Positions 1-11,399 of a DNA stretch of 64,000 nucleotides are shown here, piece after piece. The DNA lies in NCBI GenBank assembly GCA_947396885.1, contig OX377203.1:23687253-23751252 (forward strand), given 5' to 3'. Each line of letters starts with the position of its first letter. The stretch's first letter is position 1. Source of the stretch: Heligmosomoides polygyrus polygyrus (lineage: Eukaryota > Nematoda > Chromadorea > Rhabditida > Heligmosomidae). Below the pieces are notes generated by a model that had not been told where the DNA came from, ran no database searches, and saw only the letters and a list, made by a program, of their open reading frames with translations. Position numbers and translations under genes: made by a program.

Positions 1-108
1 AAGCTAGATTTTCGGATGCTAGGTATTCTCCTCTCCTAGCAATCTAGCGTTAGGCCAGTCCTCTTAGAAAATATGTTATAATAAGGTCTTTTTGTTTCAC
101 TTATTTAA

Positions 109-124
109 TAAACAAACAAACAAA

Positions 125-167
<43 letters not shown>

Positions 168-169
168 AT
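109..169 (+). repeat. (AAAT)n microsatellite, probable 3' tail of a truncated non-LTR element
   Basis: AAAC units grade into about a dozen AAAT units. The same tail ends the CR1-like element at 7328-7347, so this is probably the 3' tail of another plus-strand copy that lies mostly outside the window. Bases 1-108 and 170-321 show no recognisable coding sequence. Confidence 0.6.
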
Positions 170-321
170 TGGCGCTCCAAATGGAGTAAACAAGCATGCT
201 TAGACGGTTTTCTCAAACTAGAACAATTGGGCTGCTTGGAAGATCACCAATCACTGCTGCCGGTGCTAAAGAAGCAGTGCTGCAAAGAAAGTTTGGAGTA
301 GAAGCGAATGAATGATGAATT

Positions 322-337
322 GAGCAAAAAAGAACAT
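322..337. repeat. Target-site duplication, left copy (RTE)
   Basis: Sixteen bases, gagcaaaaaagaacat, identical to 3478-3493. They directly abut the (CTT)n tail of the minus-strand RTE element. Confidence 0.93.
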
Positions 338-363
338 CTTCTTCTTCTTCTTCTTCTTCTTCT

Positions 364-2112
364 TCAGCGTCTGTCCCGCTTCGTAGCGGGGTCCGCTATT
401 CTGGTGTCATGACGCCACCTTTCCCGATCCAGCGCTAGATCAGGGTGGACACCAGCCGCTTTCAAGTCCGTATGTAACGTATCAGCCCAGCGCTGCTTCG
501 GGCGCCCTCTAGGCCGCTTTCCTACCACCTCGAACTTAAGGCCTATCTTGCGGACGCTATCTTCCTTTCCACGCAGAACGTGGCCGTACCATCGTAAGCG
601 AGCTTCGCGCATCTTGTCAGTTATCGACGCGACACCGAACTTCTGCCGAATAGCATCATTTCGAATGCGGTCCATGCGCGTGACTCCTGCCGTCCAGCGC
701 AGCATCTTCGTCTCCATGACGCTGAGGCGAGCTTCAACTTCCTTGGTCGCAGACCAACACTCAGCGCCGTACATCGCTACTGGCCGGATGACTGCCCTGT
801 AGATCTTTGACTTAAAGCGCTCCGGTATCTTCCTATCGCAGAGCACCCCAGTCAACGAGCGCCACTTGGACCAAGCTGCACTCACGCGTGAATTCACTTC
901 GACCATCAGTTTGCCGTCAGACGCGACTGCTGATCCCAGGTACTTAAAGACCGCAGTGCGTGGAAGCTCGATGCCGTTAACCTTGATGGAGCTGGACTCG
1001 GTAACGTCCGTCGTTAAATACTCGGTCTTCTTCACGTTCAATCTGAGTCCAAACCGCTCCAAGCGATCACACCAAGCTTGCACCTCTCGCTCGAGTTCAC
1101 CTTTATCTTCGCTAGCGAGCATCACGCCATCGGCATAAAGCAACGCCCAAGGGACGGGCTTCTGAAGATCTCGTGTGATGGCATCCATGACGACAACAAA
1201 GAGGAGTGGGGAAAGCGCAGAACCCTGGTGTACCCCGACAGAGATGGGGAACTCCATCGAGGTTCCAGCTGCAGCTTGCACTCGACTCTTTGGACAAGAG
1301 TAGAGAATTCCCACCCACTCTATGAGCTCTTCGGGAACTCCATGATGTCGCAAGGCGTACCATATCACTTCACGCGGTACGCGGTCAAAGGCCTTCTCCA
1401 AGTCGAGGAAGGCGATATGCACTGCCTTCTGTTTCTCGCGATGCTTCTCTATCAGGAGGCGGGCGGCGTGTATGGCATCAATGGTGCCACAGCCAGCCAC
1501 GAAGCCGCACTGATTGCTGGAAAGCTGGACGATGTCCCGAATTCGTCCATCGACAACTCGCTCAAAGATCTTCATGCTGTGCGAAAGCAAGCGAATCGGA
1601 CGGTAATTGGAGCAGTCTGCAGGACTGCCCTTCTTCTTCCAAACCGGAATCGTCGTACTTTGGCGCCAACTCTCAGGCACTTTTTTCTCCGCCACAACCT
1701 GATTAAAGAGCTTCGCCAACCACTCAGCAGGGTACCAAAACTTCGACTTCCACAGTTCTGCTGCCACGTCGTCGGGCCCAGTCGCTTTGCCTGGCCTCAT
1801 TTTCTTCAAAGCCGCTTCAATCTCCTCCACGGTGATCTTCTGAACGGGGCCGTGGGTTGGAGCCGTTGAGGGGATGGCTGGATGAGGAAATTCTACTGTA
1901 GAGATTTCCTCAAAGTAATCGCGCCATCGCTTCAATGCCTTCTTGCGGTCCATAAGAAGACGGCCGTTCTCATCATTGATGCCGAAGAACTTCTCGATGT
2001 CCTCGGTCTGGCGATGGCGATTCTTTGCGAGTCGGTACAGATACCGCTCACCATCGCGCGACTCGAGCTTCTCGTTGACATCTCCATAATGAGTGGCTTT
2101 TGCAACAGCCAC
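364..2112 (-). pseudogene. RTE ORF, reverse transcriptase domain, active site mutated
   Basis: An open frame of 582 codons carries the RT motifs in order: KATGPDDVAAE, SNYRPIRLLS, FLDLEKAFDRVP, GVHQGSALSPLLF, then LLYADGVMLAS and KYLGS. The catalytic box should read YADD. Here the codon at 1126-1128 (minus strand GGC) gives Gly in place of the second metal-binding Asp, one transition from GAC, so the enzyme should be dead. The C-terminal part has WYGHVLR and a Pro-Arg-Gly-Arg-Pro motif usual for RTE tails. The TGA stop at 364-366 runs directly into the AGA-repeat tail, leaving essentially no 3' UTR, as known for RTE elements. Confidence 0.93.
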
Positions 2113-2558
2113 GGCCTTCTTTGCAGCTTTCTTCGCTTCTTGGTACTTCCGCCAGTTATCGACTGTCTTTTCGCCGAGAAACAGTGATATAGCGTCTTCT
2201 TCTCTCGAACTTTGGCTTTCACGTCATCTGTCCACAGCCAGGATTGCTTGTCGACCTTCAGTCGCCCAGGCTTCGTGATGCCGAGCTCCGACCGTGCAGC
2301 GTGACGAATCGCGTCGGTGGCCTTCTCCCAAGTTTCGTCGACAGTTGTCACTGTCGGTAACCGCACGCGAGAAATCACAGCTGCTTCCTTCTCTTTCATT
2401 CGCCACCACTTGATTTTTGGTGCACCGCATCGCTCGACCTGCTTCAGCCTCGGAGGGGCGATCTTTAAAGTACAGATCAGCGGTCGATGCTGTGGGGCGA
2501 CCGTCTCATACGGCACGACCTTCGCGTCTGTGACAAGACTTCGGTCTCGATCCTTCAC
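1932..2558 (-). pseudogene. RTE ORF, linker region between endonuclease and RT
   Basis: This frame continues the same polyprotein after a second indel near 2570. It holds the end of the endonuclease (VTDAKVVPYETVAPQHRPL) and an inter-domain linker rich in Lys, Arg and Trp. The real protein frame leaves this ORF near 2170, where the downstream RT frame takes over. The last 60 or so residues (from about SAKRQS) are therefore out-of-frame. No separate gene is implied. Confidence 0.75.
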
Positions 2559-2661
2559 AAGGACAAAGTCTGAGTCCTGGTGTTCCCGCTATAGAACGAG
2601 ATGAGGTGGGAATCGCGTTTGCGAAATACGGTGTTCACTATGGTGAGGTTGTGCGATTCCG

Positions 2662-3336
2662 CTATTCAAGGATACGCTCACCATCTGCGTTACGCGATCC
2701 GTAACCGAACCCACCATGACAGCCGTACCCGTCATTCGTCGCGCCGACGTGCCCGTTGAGGTCACCAGCGACTATGATGACATCTTTCGACGGTACCTCT
2801 GCTGTCTTCTCATCAAGCAGGCTCCAAAACTCCTCCTTGGCTTGATCCGAGCAGCCAGTCTGCGGAGCATACGCAGAGAAGAAGTGATAGAGTCGCTCCT
2901 TCGCGGCGACAACGATCTTCATCAATCGATCGTCAAAGCGCTCGACGCTTACAATCGAATCACGAAATCGTTCGGAGACGATTATTCCGACACCACTGGT
3001 GGTCCTGGGACTTCCACATAGAACGGCCTTGAAGCCACGTCCTATGTCCCTTGACTTACGGCAGGACCACCTCGTCTCCTGCACCGCACAGAAATCAACT
3101 CTTCTACGCTCCAGTGCTTCAACCAACTCGCACGAGCGGCCCGTCAACGTACCCACATTCAGCGTTGCCACGCGGGTCCTGCTTACGTTACGGGACTTTC
3201 GGACTAGCTCAGTTGCCCCCCGTTGCCGTCCTCGCATCAGGGACCCTCTCATACTTCTCACACTCGCCGGGCTCTGCGAGTGCGCGTCGGCTCCCGCGGA
3301 CGCCGTAGCACTATCTCGAAACACTTGAGCTGTCAT
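2662..3336 (-). pseudogene. RTE ORF, apurinic-like endonuclease domain (N-terminal part)
   Basis: Reading begins at an ATG at 3334-3336, inside the element. An open frame extends further upstream into flanking DNA but cannot belong to the element. After a short basic leader the frame carries the endonuclease signatures of non-LTR elements: RVATLNVGTLTG, then VQETRW (metal-binding Glu), then APQTG, and AGDLNGHVG near the end. The frame stops at 2662. One frame over, the protein continues through TIVNTVFRKRD and a histidine-containing segment, so a small indel near 2664 truncates it. In an active element this domain nicks target DNA to start target-primed reverse transcription. Confidence 0.88.
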
Positions 3337-3477
3337 ACACCATGTGATGTGACATGGGTCTTCGTAGGCCGGCCTGTCACAAGGGCCTGTCGCCTGCAAT
3401 CGAGTGTCCGTGTTCGGCTTAACTCGCAGAGCGAGTAGTTTCCAGTGGCACCACGTGGAGGAACGGACATCGCCACC

Positions 3478-3493
3478 GAGCAAAAAAGAACAT
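3478..3493. repeat. Target-site duplication, right copy (RTE)
   Basis: Perfect copy of 322-337. It abuts the 5' end of the RTE element. Confidence 0.93.
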
Positions 3494-4446
3494 GCTGCAG
3501 TCAATTCTATCGGTATCAAAGCAGTATTGTTGTCGTGGTGCTTTTAACACGCCTTAGAAAATAAAGGAGACCAACAGACAACAGAGAGCGACGGTGAAGC
3601 TTGTTTACGCACGAAAAGCTTAGGTAAAAACCCAAGCACCTGAGTAAATCCAAAAAAATCTGGTGTTCTCAAATTCTCCGGAATTATTGAAACATTTAAA
3701 AACAGCAATCTATTTGCTTCAAGGAATTAAATCCCATTCACAACAATGAAAGGAAATGCCGCTGCTGCTTAATGCTCATCTCTAGGCATCCTGAACTCCT
3801 ATATCGAAAACTATAAAATTTTCAACCCGCTTCGAAAACTAAAACATTACACTTGATGCTTGGTAGAAGAAAGAGATGTAAAGTTCTAATCGATGCCAAT
3901 GTTTGAGTGGGAGCAGTTGATTACAGCGCATTTTGTACGACCGAAAGTAGATCTTGAAACAATTACATATGCATTTGCTTATGCATTCGAGGATTCACCA
4001 GCAAATATGCGAGCGTTCTCCCAAAAATGACCTTGCTAAAGCAAAATTTAAATGCTTTGAAGAACCCATTGCTGAAATGCATACATAGCGATACTGTGTA
4101 TTGTATAGTGTGCAGATAGTGTATACTAATACTTGCTTACTTAAGGTTTTAAAGAAAAAATGACAAAACTTGCTTGAGGTGTTGGCAAGAATATGAAATT
4201 CGGTCCACATAAAAATCTCAATAATAGCTTCTCGCTCATGGAATGGATTTGAGAATTTTTATCTCTATTTATTTTCAGAGGTGCAAATTTTTGTCTTCCC
4301 CATTTACTCATTTTCAGAGGTTGTGCACCCCGTAAATAATTCAAAATATACTGAGGAGCCAGGAACCTGCAATAGTAAGTTTGTAGACAAAAATACAGCT
4401 ATGGAAGAATAGGACTGCAAGTGCTTCAAAATTAGGATCATTGCAG
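3494..4446. other. Gene-free AT-rich stretch
   Basis: No convincing exon or named repeat is visible. It is either upstream DNA or, more likely, intron of the transporter gene, because the first recognised exon (4447) starts in mid-protein. Confidence 0.4.
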
Positions 4447-7400
4447 TTTATTGCCATGTGGACAATACTTTCGGGCCGCACGCAGACCTTCTTGATCCTC
4501 CACTTGTTTTTGGGCTCAAGTTTGACGACATTTGGCAGCTTAAGGTTGGCTCCGTGGTGAAAATTTTAGCCTATTTCTTTGCTATGTGTTTGTGCCAAGG
4601 CAAATCTGTGCTCATGTCGTGTTATTACAATCCAGATTGCAAATTTCAGCTGACTGTGCCGATCTATTTGGCGGTGGTAGTGTTTCCTCTGCTGAACTTT
4701 AAATCTCCAACGTTCTTCACAAAGTTCAACATGCTTGGAACGCTCTCGGTGGTATATCTGTTATGTTTCAATGCGTCTCGCTTGTTTGAGTGCGGAGTGA
4801 ACATGGACTTCTCTAACAAACTCTCGCCTCATTACGTGCACAGTATGGTTTCTTAATGAATTCAGTGGATTCCTACGTTTACTAATTTCACACCGATTTC
4901 AGGTGCTAGTTGGAACTTTCCGGCGCTAACTGGTATGCTTACCATGTCATACTTTATCCACAACGCCATTCTGACAATGCTTCGGAATCAAAGGAATCCA
5001 GAGAATAATGTGAGTCTCTTGAGTAAGTGGTGATTGGACACATCTTTGATGAAAGGGACTCCTATTCAACGTATATAAGAATTTGGAAACTTGTGATGCG
5101 TGCATGGAATAGTACGCAGGAGGCTTGACATCGTATGGCACAGCGAATTGATTGTGGGTTCTTTCCACGGAAGGAGAAACGAAGCTCACGATTCTTCTGA
5201 TGTGCGCAAATGAAAGCATGACTGCCTAACACATTGACCCTGGCGGTATTTCTTTAGAACACATCAAGGAAGTTGCTCTTATAATAGGTGGCTCAGTGGA
5301 ACATAATTTTAATCTTATTGTTAGACTCATAAAGTCTTAAGTACCCAAAGTTGGCCCAATATATTGTTAACCCAATACCTAAAAAACAACGCACGATGTG
5401 CCTATATTGCATTTATATTCGAAAAGGTCTTGAATCGGGATATTGTAGATCTTTTCATAGGCATAAGGTGTTGGGTTGACCCATAATTTTTGTCCACATT
5501 TGGGGTAATTCGGAGCTTCTTGAGGACACGTTCGGGAATTCTTTTGATGTCTGCAATGTCCACGAAGTTGATGGAGAGCATCTCCTGAGTGGCCAGCGGT
5601 CGGCATCCAGTGTCTATGTAGTGGTAGCAACAAGATATAACACGTCATGATCAACAGTGCTTCACTGAGGTCATGAATTTTTGGTCGACTTCCTTGTACC
5701 ATTCTTGACTCCACCGACTGGACAGTCGGTCAGGATTTAGATATCGCTTGAATCTGGCGTACGATATGCCTGGGAAGGTATTGGTGTTAATGCAAGGCAG
5801 CTAGTCCTTTTTTGTTATTATGTTTTACTTCATACCTTTGCAGGCAGTCAGCCGAATGTTGCCACAGTTCAGTGCCCCTGCATTTCGAGAACGTTTGGCG
5901 TACGCACTGGTTGTAGCTGGGAATATGTGCACACCTTGGGTCATTTTTTGACAGCACCAAGCTACGCATCAGATGAAGTTTTCCTTGACCAGTCGTGAAG
6001 GAAAAAGGAGAATTGCTCGTCTTTGTCATAGATGCACTGCTGATCTCGGAAGCTGCTCTTCATCGGATGTTTTATGTCTGTTTCAAACGAAGATTGTTCA
6101 GTTTATATTCTACTACTTTGCATTTGTGACTAATTACCTCTTTAATTATCAAAGGCATCAATGCCGGTTAAGGTTCCCGGTTATAACATATCAGGCGGCG
6201 ATCCCCTTTGGGATGCGCCACGCATTCTATTCCTACGGGATGCCAGAGTCGGGATGGTAAGGACCCTCCAGACGATATGAAAAGTTCAGTTTTGCTCTAC
6301 AAAGAGGAGATTTTCTTCTAAATTACTCGCGTTTGCTAGTGGTGTCCTGCAGGCGGCGTCCTTTCTCCAACTTCATTTGCTATATATACCCCAGGGATCC
6401 CTTCTTTATTTGACCTACACGGCTTCGCCTGTAAAATATTTGCTGATGACATAAAAATATATAAAAACATTGTGAATGAGGAAGGAACTTCCTTCAATCT
6501 GCAACAAATTCAGTTGCTGATTGGTCAGCTAATTGGAATCTTTCACTATTGAGACAGAAATCGAAAGTATTTCACATTGGAATGTAGGTTAACAGAGGGG
6601 TCTATCAACTCGATCATCAGCCATTTAGCAGGCAAACGCTGTGCGGAGCCTGGGATTCGTTAAGGACACAAAGCTTTTCCTTCAAGCAGCATGCGAAGAT
6701 GCGGCTAAGCGGATGGGTTGTGCATGATGTCTTTAAATAATTTAAAACAAACTCGGTCGTTCCATGGTTCTCGCATACAAGGCATATGTCAGGCCTGTAC
6801 TTGAAAATGGCACGTTTAGTCTCAAACGTAAACGTGCCATTTTCAAGTACAGGCCTGCCAAGTCTGTAGAGTGGAAACGATGCAAAATAGCTTCACAAGA
6901 AAACACTGAATAAGAGCACATGAGTGTAATTACATCAGCATTCCATCGGCTTTTGTGAGGAACAAACTCTTCAATTTACGCACCATTGCCTCTCGTAGGA
7001 AAAGATGTTATGTAAGCTATAAGCTAATCAGCTATAAGCTATGTAAGCTATAGCTGGTATGTTGGATCTTCCTCTTCAGAACCTCACTATCTAGCTTAAA
7101 TGCTAGTGGTGGTCAGATGGAGATCCAAATTCCAAAAACCAAAGATAGTACAAGGTCGACATTTTTCAAAACCGAGCTGGAACTGACTTTTAAAATTTTC
7201 AAAGAAAAACATCTTACCAAAATCATTAAGGCTATACAAAAGACTTGTTGACAGGCATATCCAAGATACTCCTAAATAGTTTGCCTGTCCTATTTGTTCT
7301 ACGTTTGCGTGGATCCCACGTATATGGAAAATAAATAAATAAATAAACCCTTCACCTTGCTGGAGAAAAGGAAAAAAAGTGAAAAAGTGCTGGTTTAGTG

Positions 7401-8217
7401 TTGGCTACTTCGGTGTAATTCACCCCAAATGCGAGTCACTCGCGGTGTGCACACTATATTTATGTACAGGCATCTGTATGAACAAGTATCACTAGAGCAT
7501 TTTCAGATAAGAGATCTCTCCATCGCGTTCGGGTTGGTCGCTTTCAGCTACACTTTCGTTGCTGCGACTTTCTACATGGCGTTCCCTCTGGACAGAAAAT
7601 GCATTGGCGATGTGCGTTTTTGGTTCCTTGTTGCTGTTGCTTGCTGTTTTCCTCATGATTTCACGACTACTCGCTACTTCCAGAATTTGCTGAACAACTT
7701 CCGAGCAGACTACCCTATGAGTGCCGTTGCACGAGTGGTCATTTTCTTCCAGCTCTTAACCATTCTTCCTCTCATTTTGTATTTCATTCGTTCTCAGCTT
7801 TCATGCGCATTTTACGGCAAATCCTGGCCTGGGTAAGCACAACCCTTGACATAACTTTTGTTTTTACCGTACCCTGAAAGAGAATTAAATTCTAATTCTT
7901 AAGCTTGCCTCGGGTACTAGGACTGAATGGCATTATAGTGTGTGCCGGTGTGTTAACTGCGATCTTCTTTCCCGAAATTGGCAGCATAATTCGGTAGTAT
8001 TTTTTGTCACAACCCACATAGAATATATACTAATACAATGCATTTCAGTTACTTTGGCGCTTTCTCAGGAATGATGTACACTTATGCGTTGCCGTGTTTG
8101 GTTTACATGCGGCAGAAGTACCTTGCTGGTCAACTCACATCATTCAAAATTGTGGTTCATTCCGTGATCATTGCCTTCGGCGTTGTAAATCTTGTAGCGC
8201 AATTCCTAATTCACTGA
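4447..8217 (+). CDS. SLC38A9-like lysosomal amino-acid transporter, C-terminal half (5' partial)
   Basis: Seven exons join in phase: 4447-4544, 4650-4842, 4903-5009, 7507-7611, 7684-7832, 7904-7993 and 8049-8217 (TGA 8215-8217), about 303 codons. The protein matches the second half of the SLC38A9 family. Landmarks are VFPLLNFKSPTFFTKFNMLG, then FPALTGMLTMSYFIHNAIL, IRDLSIAFG, a short luminal Cys loop, VARVVIFFQLLTILP, LGLNGIIVCAGVL and IIRYFGAFSG. It ends with a last membrane helix and Phe-Leu-Ile-His. In mammals SLC38A9 sits in the lysosomal membrane, exports amino acids under arginine control and signals arginine to Rag-Ragulator/mTORC1. The N-terminal Rag-binding region and first helices are not visible and presumably lie left of the window. 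Introns 4545-4649 and 7612-7683 are multiples of three without stops, so a naive ORF reads through them. Intron 5010-7506 is full of repeats. Confidence 0.85.
5010..6192. other. Transporter intron, unannotated part
   Basis: AT-rich intronic DNA with no exon or repeat I can name. Minus-strand ORFs here (4947-5219, 5379-5714, 5787-6029) show no family features. Confidence 0.5.
6193..6250 (-). repeat. tRNA-derived SINE, 3' fragment
   Basis: The segment with ggatgcgccacgcattctat and cctacggga matches the 3' part of the SINE that is complete at 8785-9070 and 43769-44066. The tRNA-like head is missing. Confidence 0.7.
6335..7347 (+). mobile_element. CR1/jockey-type non-LTR retrotransposon remnant
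   Basis: Split over several frames, the plus strand reads SGVLQ, then FAIYTPGIPSLFD and FACKIFADDIKIYK (the RT FADD box), and later MVLAYKAYVRPVLENG, a C-terminal signature of CR1/jockey RTs. The piece ends in an (AAAT)n tail at 7328-7347. Many stops and frameshifts are present, so it is a dead 5'-truncated copy inside the transporter intron. A 29-bp perfect hairpin (6790-6857) sits at the Ala-Tyr-Lys-Ala-Tyr region. Confidence 0.75.
6790..6857. repeat. Perfect 29-bp hairpin
   Basis: Arm 6790-6818 (caggcctgtacttgaaaatg, then gcacgttta) is exactly complementary to 6829-6857, with a 10-base loop. It lies within the CR1-like remnant and duplicates part of it in inverted form. Confidence 0.93.
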
Positions 8218-8784
8218 ATGGTTAGCCGGCCCATAGAGTTCTACCTTTGTGTTGAATTCGCGTTATGGCACGCAGAGGTCTCCACGACTGGTGATGGGCA
8301 CCTAGCGATTGAGCAAAGCAGAACCCTTCCTTATCATTACATATTTTGTGATGATATCATTTGTGAAAACGGCTATTGTAGGGAATTGGTTATAAGAGAG
8401 GAGAGAGAAATATACAGGAAGTGAAAGCTTCATAACAACCAAATTTTTTAGCGCATAACGGGTAATAATGCACTCGCGTAATTCACATTGTGAGCAGGAA
8501 TCTCAAATATTAGGAAAAATGGGAACAATCTGCATTTGTCCAATTACGGTTTCTGATTTTCTGGGTGTAACTTTAAATTTTCTGAACTTCATGGCAATTA
8601 TGGATTCATGTTGAAATTTGGGGAAGGGTAGATTTGGTTTGTCAAAGTGGATTTTGTAGAACTGAAATTCAGTGAGCAGGTCCTCGACGCCCGGTGGAAG
8701 GTCGAGCCTTGTCCATCGAGGTCGTGGCGGCTGACTAATCGGAGTAGTATTCGAAAGACCCTTACTGCCCATGTTTTGAGTAAA
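8218..8784. other. 3' flank of transporter gene
   Basis: No clear AATAAA lies close after the stop. The ORFs here are short and unremarkable. 8771-8784 is the left target duplication of the following SINE. Confidence 0.4.
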
Positions 8785-9070
8785 GGTTAAAAGATAAAGG
8801 ACGGCGTCCCTTTTGAGATGCGCCGCGCATTCTACTTCTACGGGATGTCGCGGAGGCGACTTGAATGCGTATTTGGCCATACAATGATTTGTGGTGGCCA
8901 GCCGATGAACAAGTCAGCGCTCTATCCTTCCCAGACAAGTCTGGTACCAATTTACCGAACCCGGAGGGATGGAAGGCTTGGTTGGTCTGGGCGGAAAATC
9001 CGAACCAGGAACCTGGCATCGGGCACATGCGACAGCCGGCGCCTCCTGCCCGACTGCGCTACACGCGCCC
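8785..9070 (-). mobile_element. tRNA-derived SINE, complete copy with target duplication
   Basis: Read on the minus strand, it starts GGGCGCGTGTAGCGCAGTCG. The A-box-like TAGCGCAGTCGG sits 9 bases in, and a B-box-like GGTTCGGATTTTCC follows about 60 bases later, the layout of an RNA polymerase III promoter derived from a tRNA. A tRNA-unrelated body follows and a GATAAAGG-type tail closes it at the left end. Flanks atgttttgagtaaa (8771-8784) and atgttttagtaaa (9071-9083) are a near-perfect target duplication, so this was a retroposition event. Such elements carry no protein and borrow a LINE machinery. The RTE or CR1 elements of this genome are candidates. Confidence 0.85.
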
Positions 9071-9083
9071 ATGTTTTAGTAAA

Positions 9084-9858
9084 TAGAGTGGATTAAATGT
9101 GCAGGAGGAGACTCAGCTGCATAATCTCCGCTCGGTTTGATGAAAGAAATGGTCCTCAGAGAAACCACTTTTACTGTAATTTGTTAAGCACCTCAAACAC
9201 TGTGCACAGTCGTGGTCACCTTTATGCCTACCAAGATGTTTTTATAATTTTTCGATGTACGGTGCGTTGTTGTGAATAAGTTGTGGAAGATTTGTGCTGG
9301 TATAGCAATTCTAGGAACAAATAAAGGCATGAACAAGTATAAGAAATGTTAGCATAAATGTGTGCATTATATATTTTCGTAATTTTTTTTTGCCTGTGTG
9401 TTCTTTTCAGCAATTTTTTAGAACATTGAATTCTTGCCGCTGGGTAGATGGCGAACACACGTTGCTGGCTGAAAGCACTGTCAAAGTCATGCAGTTTAAG
9501 GCACGATCAAATTACCTCTTCAGTAGCGAATTACTAATGGAACGATATGCTATCATCATTTTCTACTCTTCATATATCCAATCAAGAATTTGAATAATGC
9601 CTGACTGTTATGCCCCGCCCCCTCTTGAATACGCCACACATTCTGCCACCCACCTCTGATCACCAAGGATCTCATGCAAGAGCTGGGTTTGGTTTGCGCC
9701 TTTGCATAAGATGATCGATAGCTGTACCTGCCTTGTTGGGGGCGCCATAGCGTAGTCCGAAGAGGTAGCGGCAGTGGGCCGCACCTCAGATTGAAGTCTG
9801 GATTCTCTGCGCACAATTCTGGCTCTTACGTCTTCGTAAATAGAGGGAACCATTGAGT
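9084..9858. other. Gene-free stretch
   Basis: Several short ORFs on both strands show no coherent protein features. Nothing else is recognised. Confidence 0.4.
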
Positions 9859-10810
9859 TGTTCGATAAATAATGCCTCTTTTCTGATGAATGACGTGATC
9901 GTATAATATGGTAGCGACTGCGTGGCTTTTATTATATACCATTTCAAGGGTTAGATGGCATTATCGGTATATTTTATTGTTCCACTTCCGAATGGGCAAA
10001 AATGCGGTGCACCCATTGGAAAAAATTGTAAAATTTGTGGTTAGGACTGCCTCACTGAACACCAGTGTCAGTGCTGGTTTGCTTGCTTTCAAATTTCAGT
10101 GTGAAAATTGCACCACATACTCAATCACTGCTGATGACAAGAAAGTAAAGGAAATAATCGAAACTAACCGGCGCATGACAATTCGAGAAATGGCAGAGAA
10201 GCTTGGCGTATCCAAAACGGCTTAGTTACATTTATAATAGCGTAGTTACCTACACAACTTGGATGCTTGAGTTCCTCACGAATTAAAGGAAAGCCACCCC
10301 ACCAAACGTATTGAGATATGCGAGTGTATAGTCTACTTAGAGCTGCTTCCAAGGAACCAAACCATTGACTCGAACGTCAACTGTCGTCAACTATCGAAAT
10401 TGAACGAAGAATCCAGGAAAAACACCCTGAACTGAACAAACACAAAGGCGTGATGTTCTATCGTGACCATGCCAGGCCACACGCCTCTTTGACAACAGAG
10501 CTCAATTCGGAACCGATGCCACATCCGCCTTATAGCTCTTACTTAGCCCCATCAGATTACTACTCGTTTTGCTTCCTTCAAAGCCACTTGAATGGTGAAA
10601 CTTTTGATTCCGATCAAGCTGCTAAATAATTTGCACCAGTTCTTCGCTTCTAAAAACCAGGGTTTCTTCGAGCGTGGAATTTTTCAATATACAGAAAGAT
10701 ATGAAAGGGTCATCCAAAAACAGGTCAATATATTATCGATTAGTGTTCGTTATTAGTATAAATAAATTCATTTTGAAAAAACCTGAAAAAACAACATTAA
10801 TTATCAAACA
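9859..10810 (+). mobile_element. mariner-like DNA transposon, decayed
   Basis: Terminal inverted repeats pair TGTTCGATAAATAATG (9859-9874) with the complement of 10795-10810 (14 of 16 match). Inside, the plus strand encodes a mariner helix-turn-helix (IETNRRMTIREMAEKLGVSK, stop at 10223-10225). Further on come catalytic-domain remnants: GVMFYRDHARPHAS (the DNARPH box, with Asp kept and Asn changed to His) and PPYSSYLAPSDYYSF (third catalytic Asp). The length of about 0.95 kb is below the usual 1.3 kb, because the middle, including the first catalytic Asp region, is deleted or unrecognisable. Confidence 0.82.
10428..10628 (+). pseudogene. mariner transposase C-terminal catalytic remnant
   Basis: The reading frame gives HPELNKHKGVMFYRDHARPH, then HPPYSSYLAPSDYYSF and SHLNGETFDSDQAAK followed by a stop. 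These are the second and third acidic boxes of a D,D34D mariner transposase. The order and spacing match the family. The protein is not intact. Confidence 0.8.
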
Positions 10811-11399
10811 GCCTAATATTGCACTTGTCAAATCCACTTAAGAGCTCATGTCATCCATAACCAGCAGATAGATGAAGCAAACATAGTAAAATATGTTGAA
10901 GCGGCTCTCTAAGTTGTTTAGCTTTACTTCTCTACTAAATCCCCTGTTGCAGTTAAAATACAGTTAGCGAGCTAGCTAGCTGGCAACAGTAAGTGCTCTA
11001 CGTGCTCATTGTTGCGAGTTCATTGCCTGAACACTAAACAAACAAGGATAAATCTCTATATTAGAATTCCGAGGATAATATAACGGTAACTACGACCCTT
11101 AATACCATTAATAAGCGACGCATAACCTTACTGATACTCAGGTCCTGAGCGAAAAACACACTAATCTTAACATCAGCTGTTGCTCAACATCATGTCATCT
11201 GTCGTGTCGTCCTCCCGCCGAAAGTACGTTACGTATGCAGTAGAAAACGGCTGGTCACTTTAGCTGCGTACGAAGTAAGGTTTGATGTGTGCTGCCAAAA
11301 TTCAGAGGGAGCAGTAAAAGCCCGAAAATGAGCAGTAGATGAAAGCAGTAGATGAAAGCAAAATGGAAGCTAAGTTCAAATGCTTACTTTACTTTGATA
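10811..11399. other. Gene-free stretch
   Basis: AT-rich, with no supported gene or repeat. Confidence 0.4.

Larger units (their letters stand above)
338..3477 (-). mobile_element. RTE-clade non-LTR retrotransposon, full length, inactive
   Basis: The element runs on the minus strand from about 3477 (5' end) to a (CTT)n tract at 338-365, which is its 3' microsatellite tail. It is flanked by a perfect 16-bp direct repeat, gagcaaaaaagaacat, at 322-337 and 3478-3493. This is the target-site duplication and it fixes both ends. The roughly 3.14 kb length and the order AP endonuclease then reverse transcriptase, with almost no 3' UTR, fit RTE elements of nematodes. The single ORF is broken by at least three frameshifts (near 2664, 2570 and 2170). 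The RT active-site motif reads YADG instead of YADD. The perfect duplication suggests a fairly recent insertion that has decayed since or was already defective. It lies antisense to the transporter gene downstream. Confidence 0.93.

Noticed and set aside
1078..1869. 263-codon plus-strand ORF
   Set aside because: It is the antisense shadow of the RTE reverse transcriptase, whose minus-strand frame carries all the family motifs.
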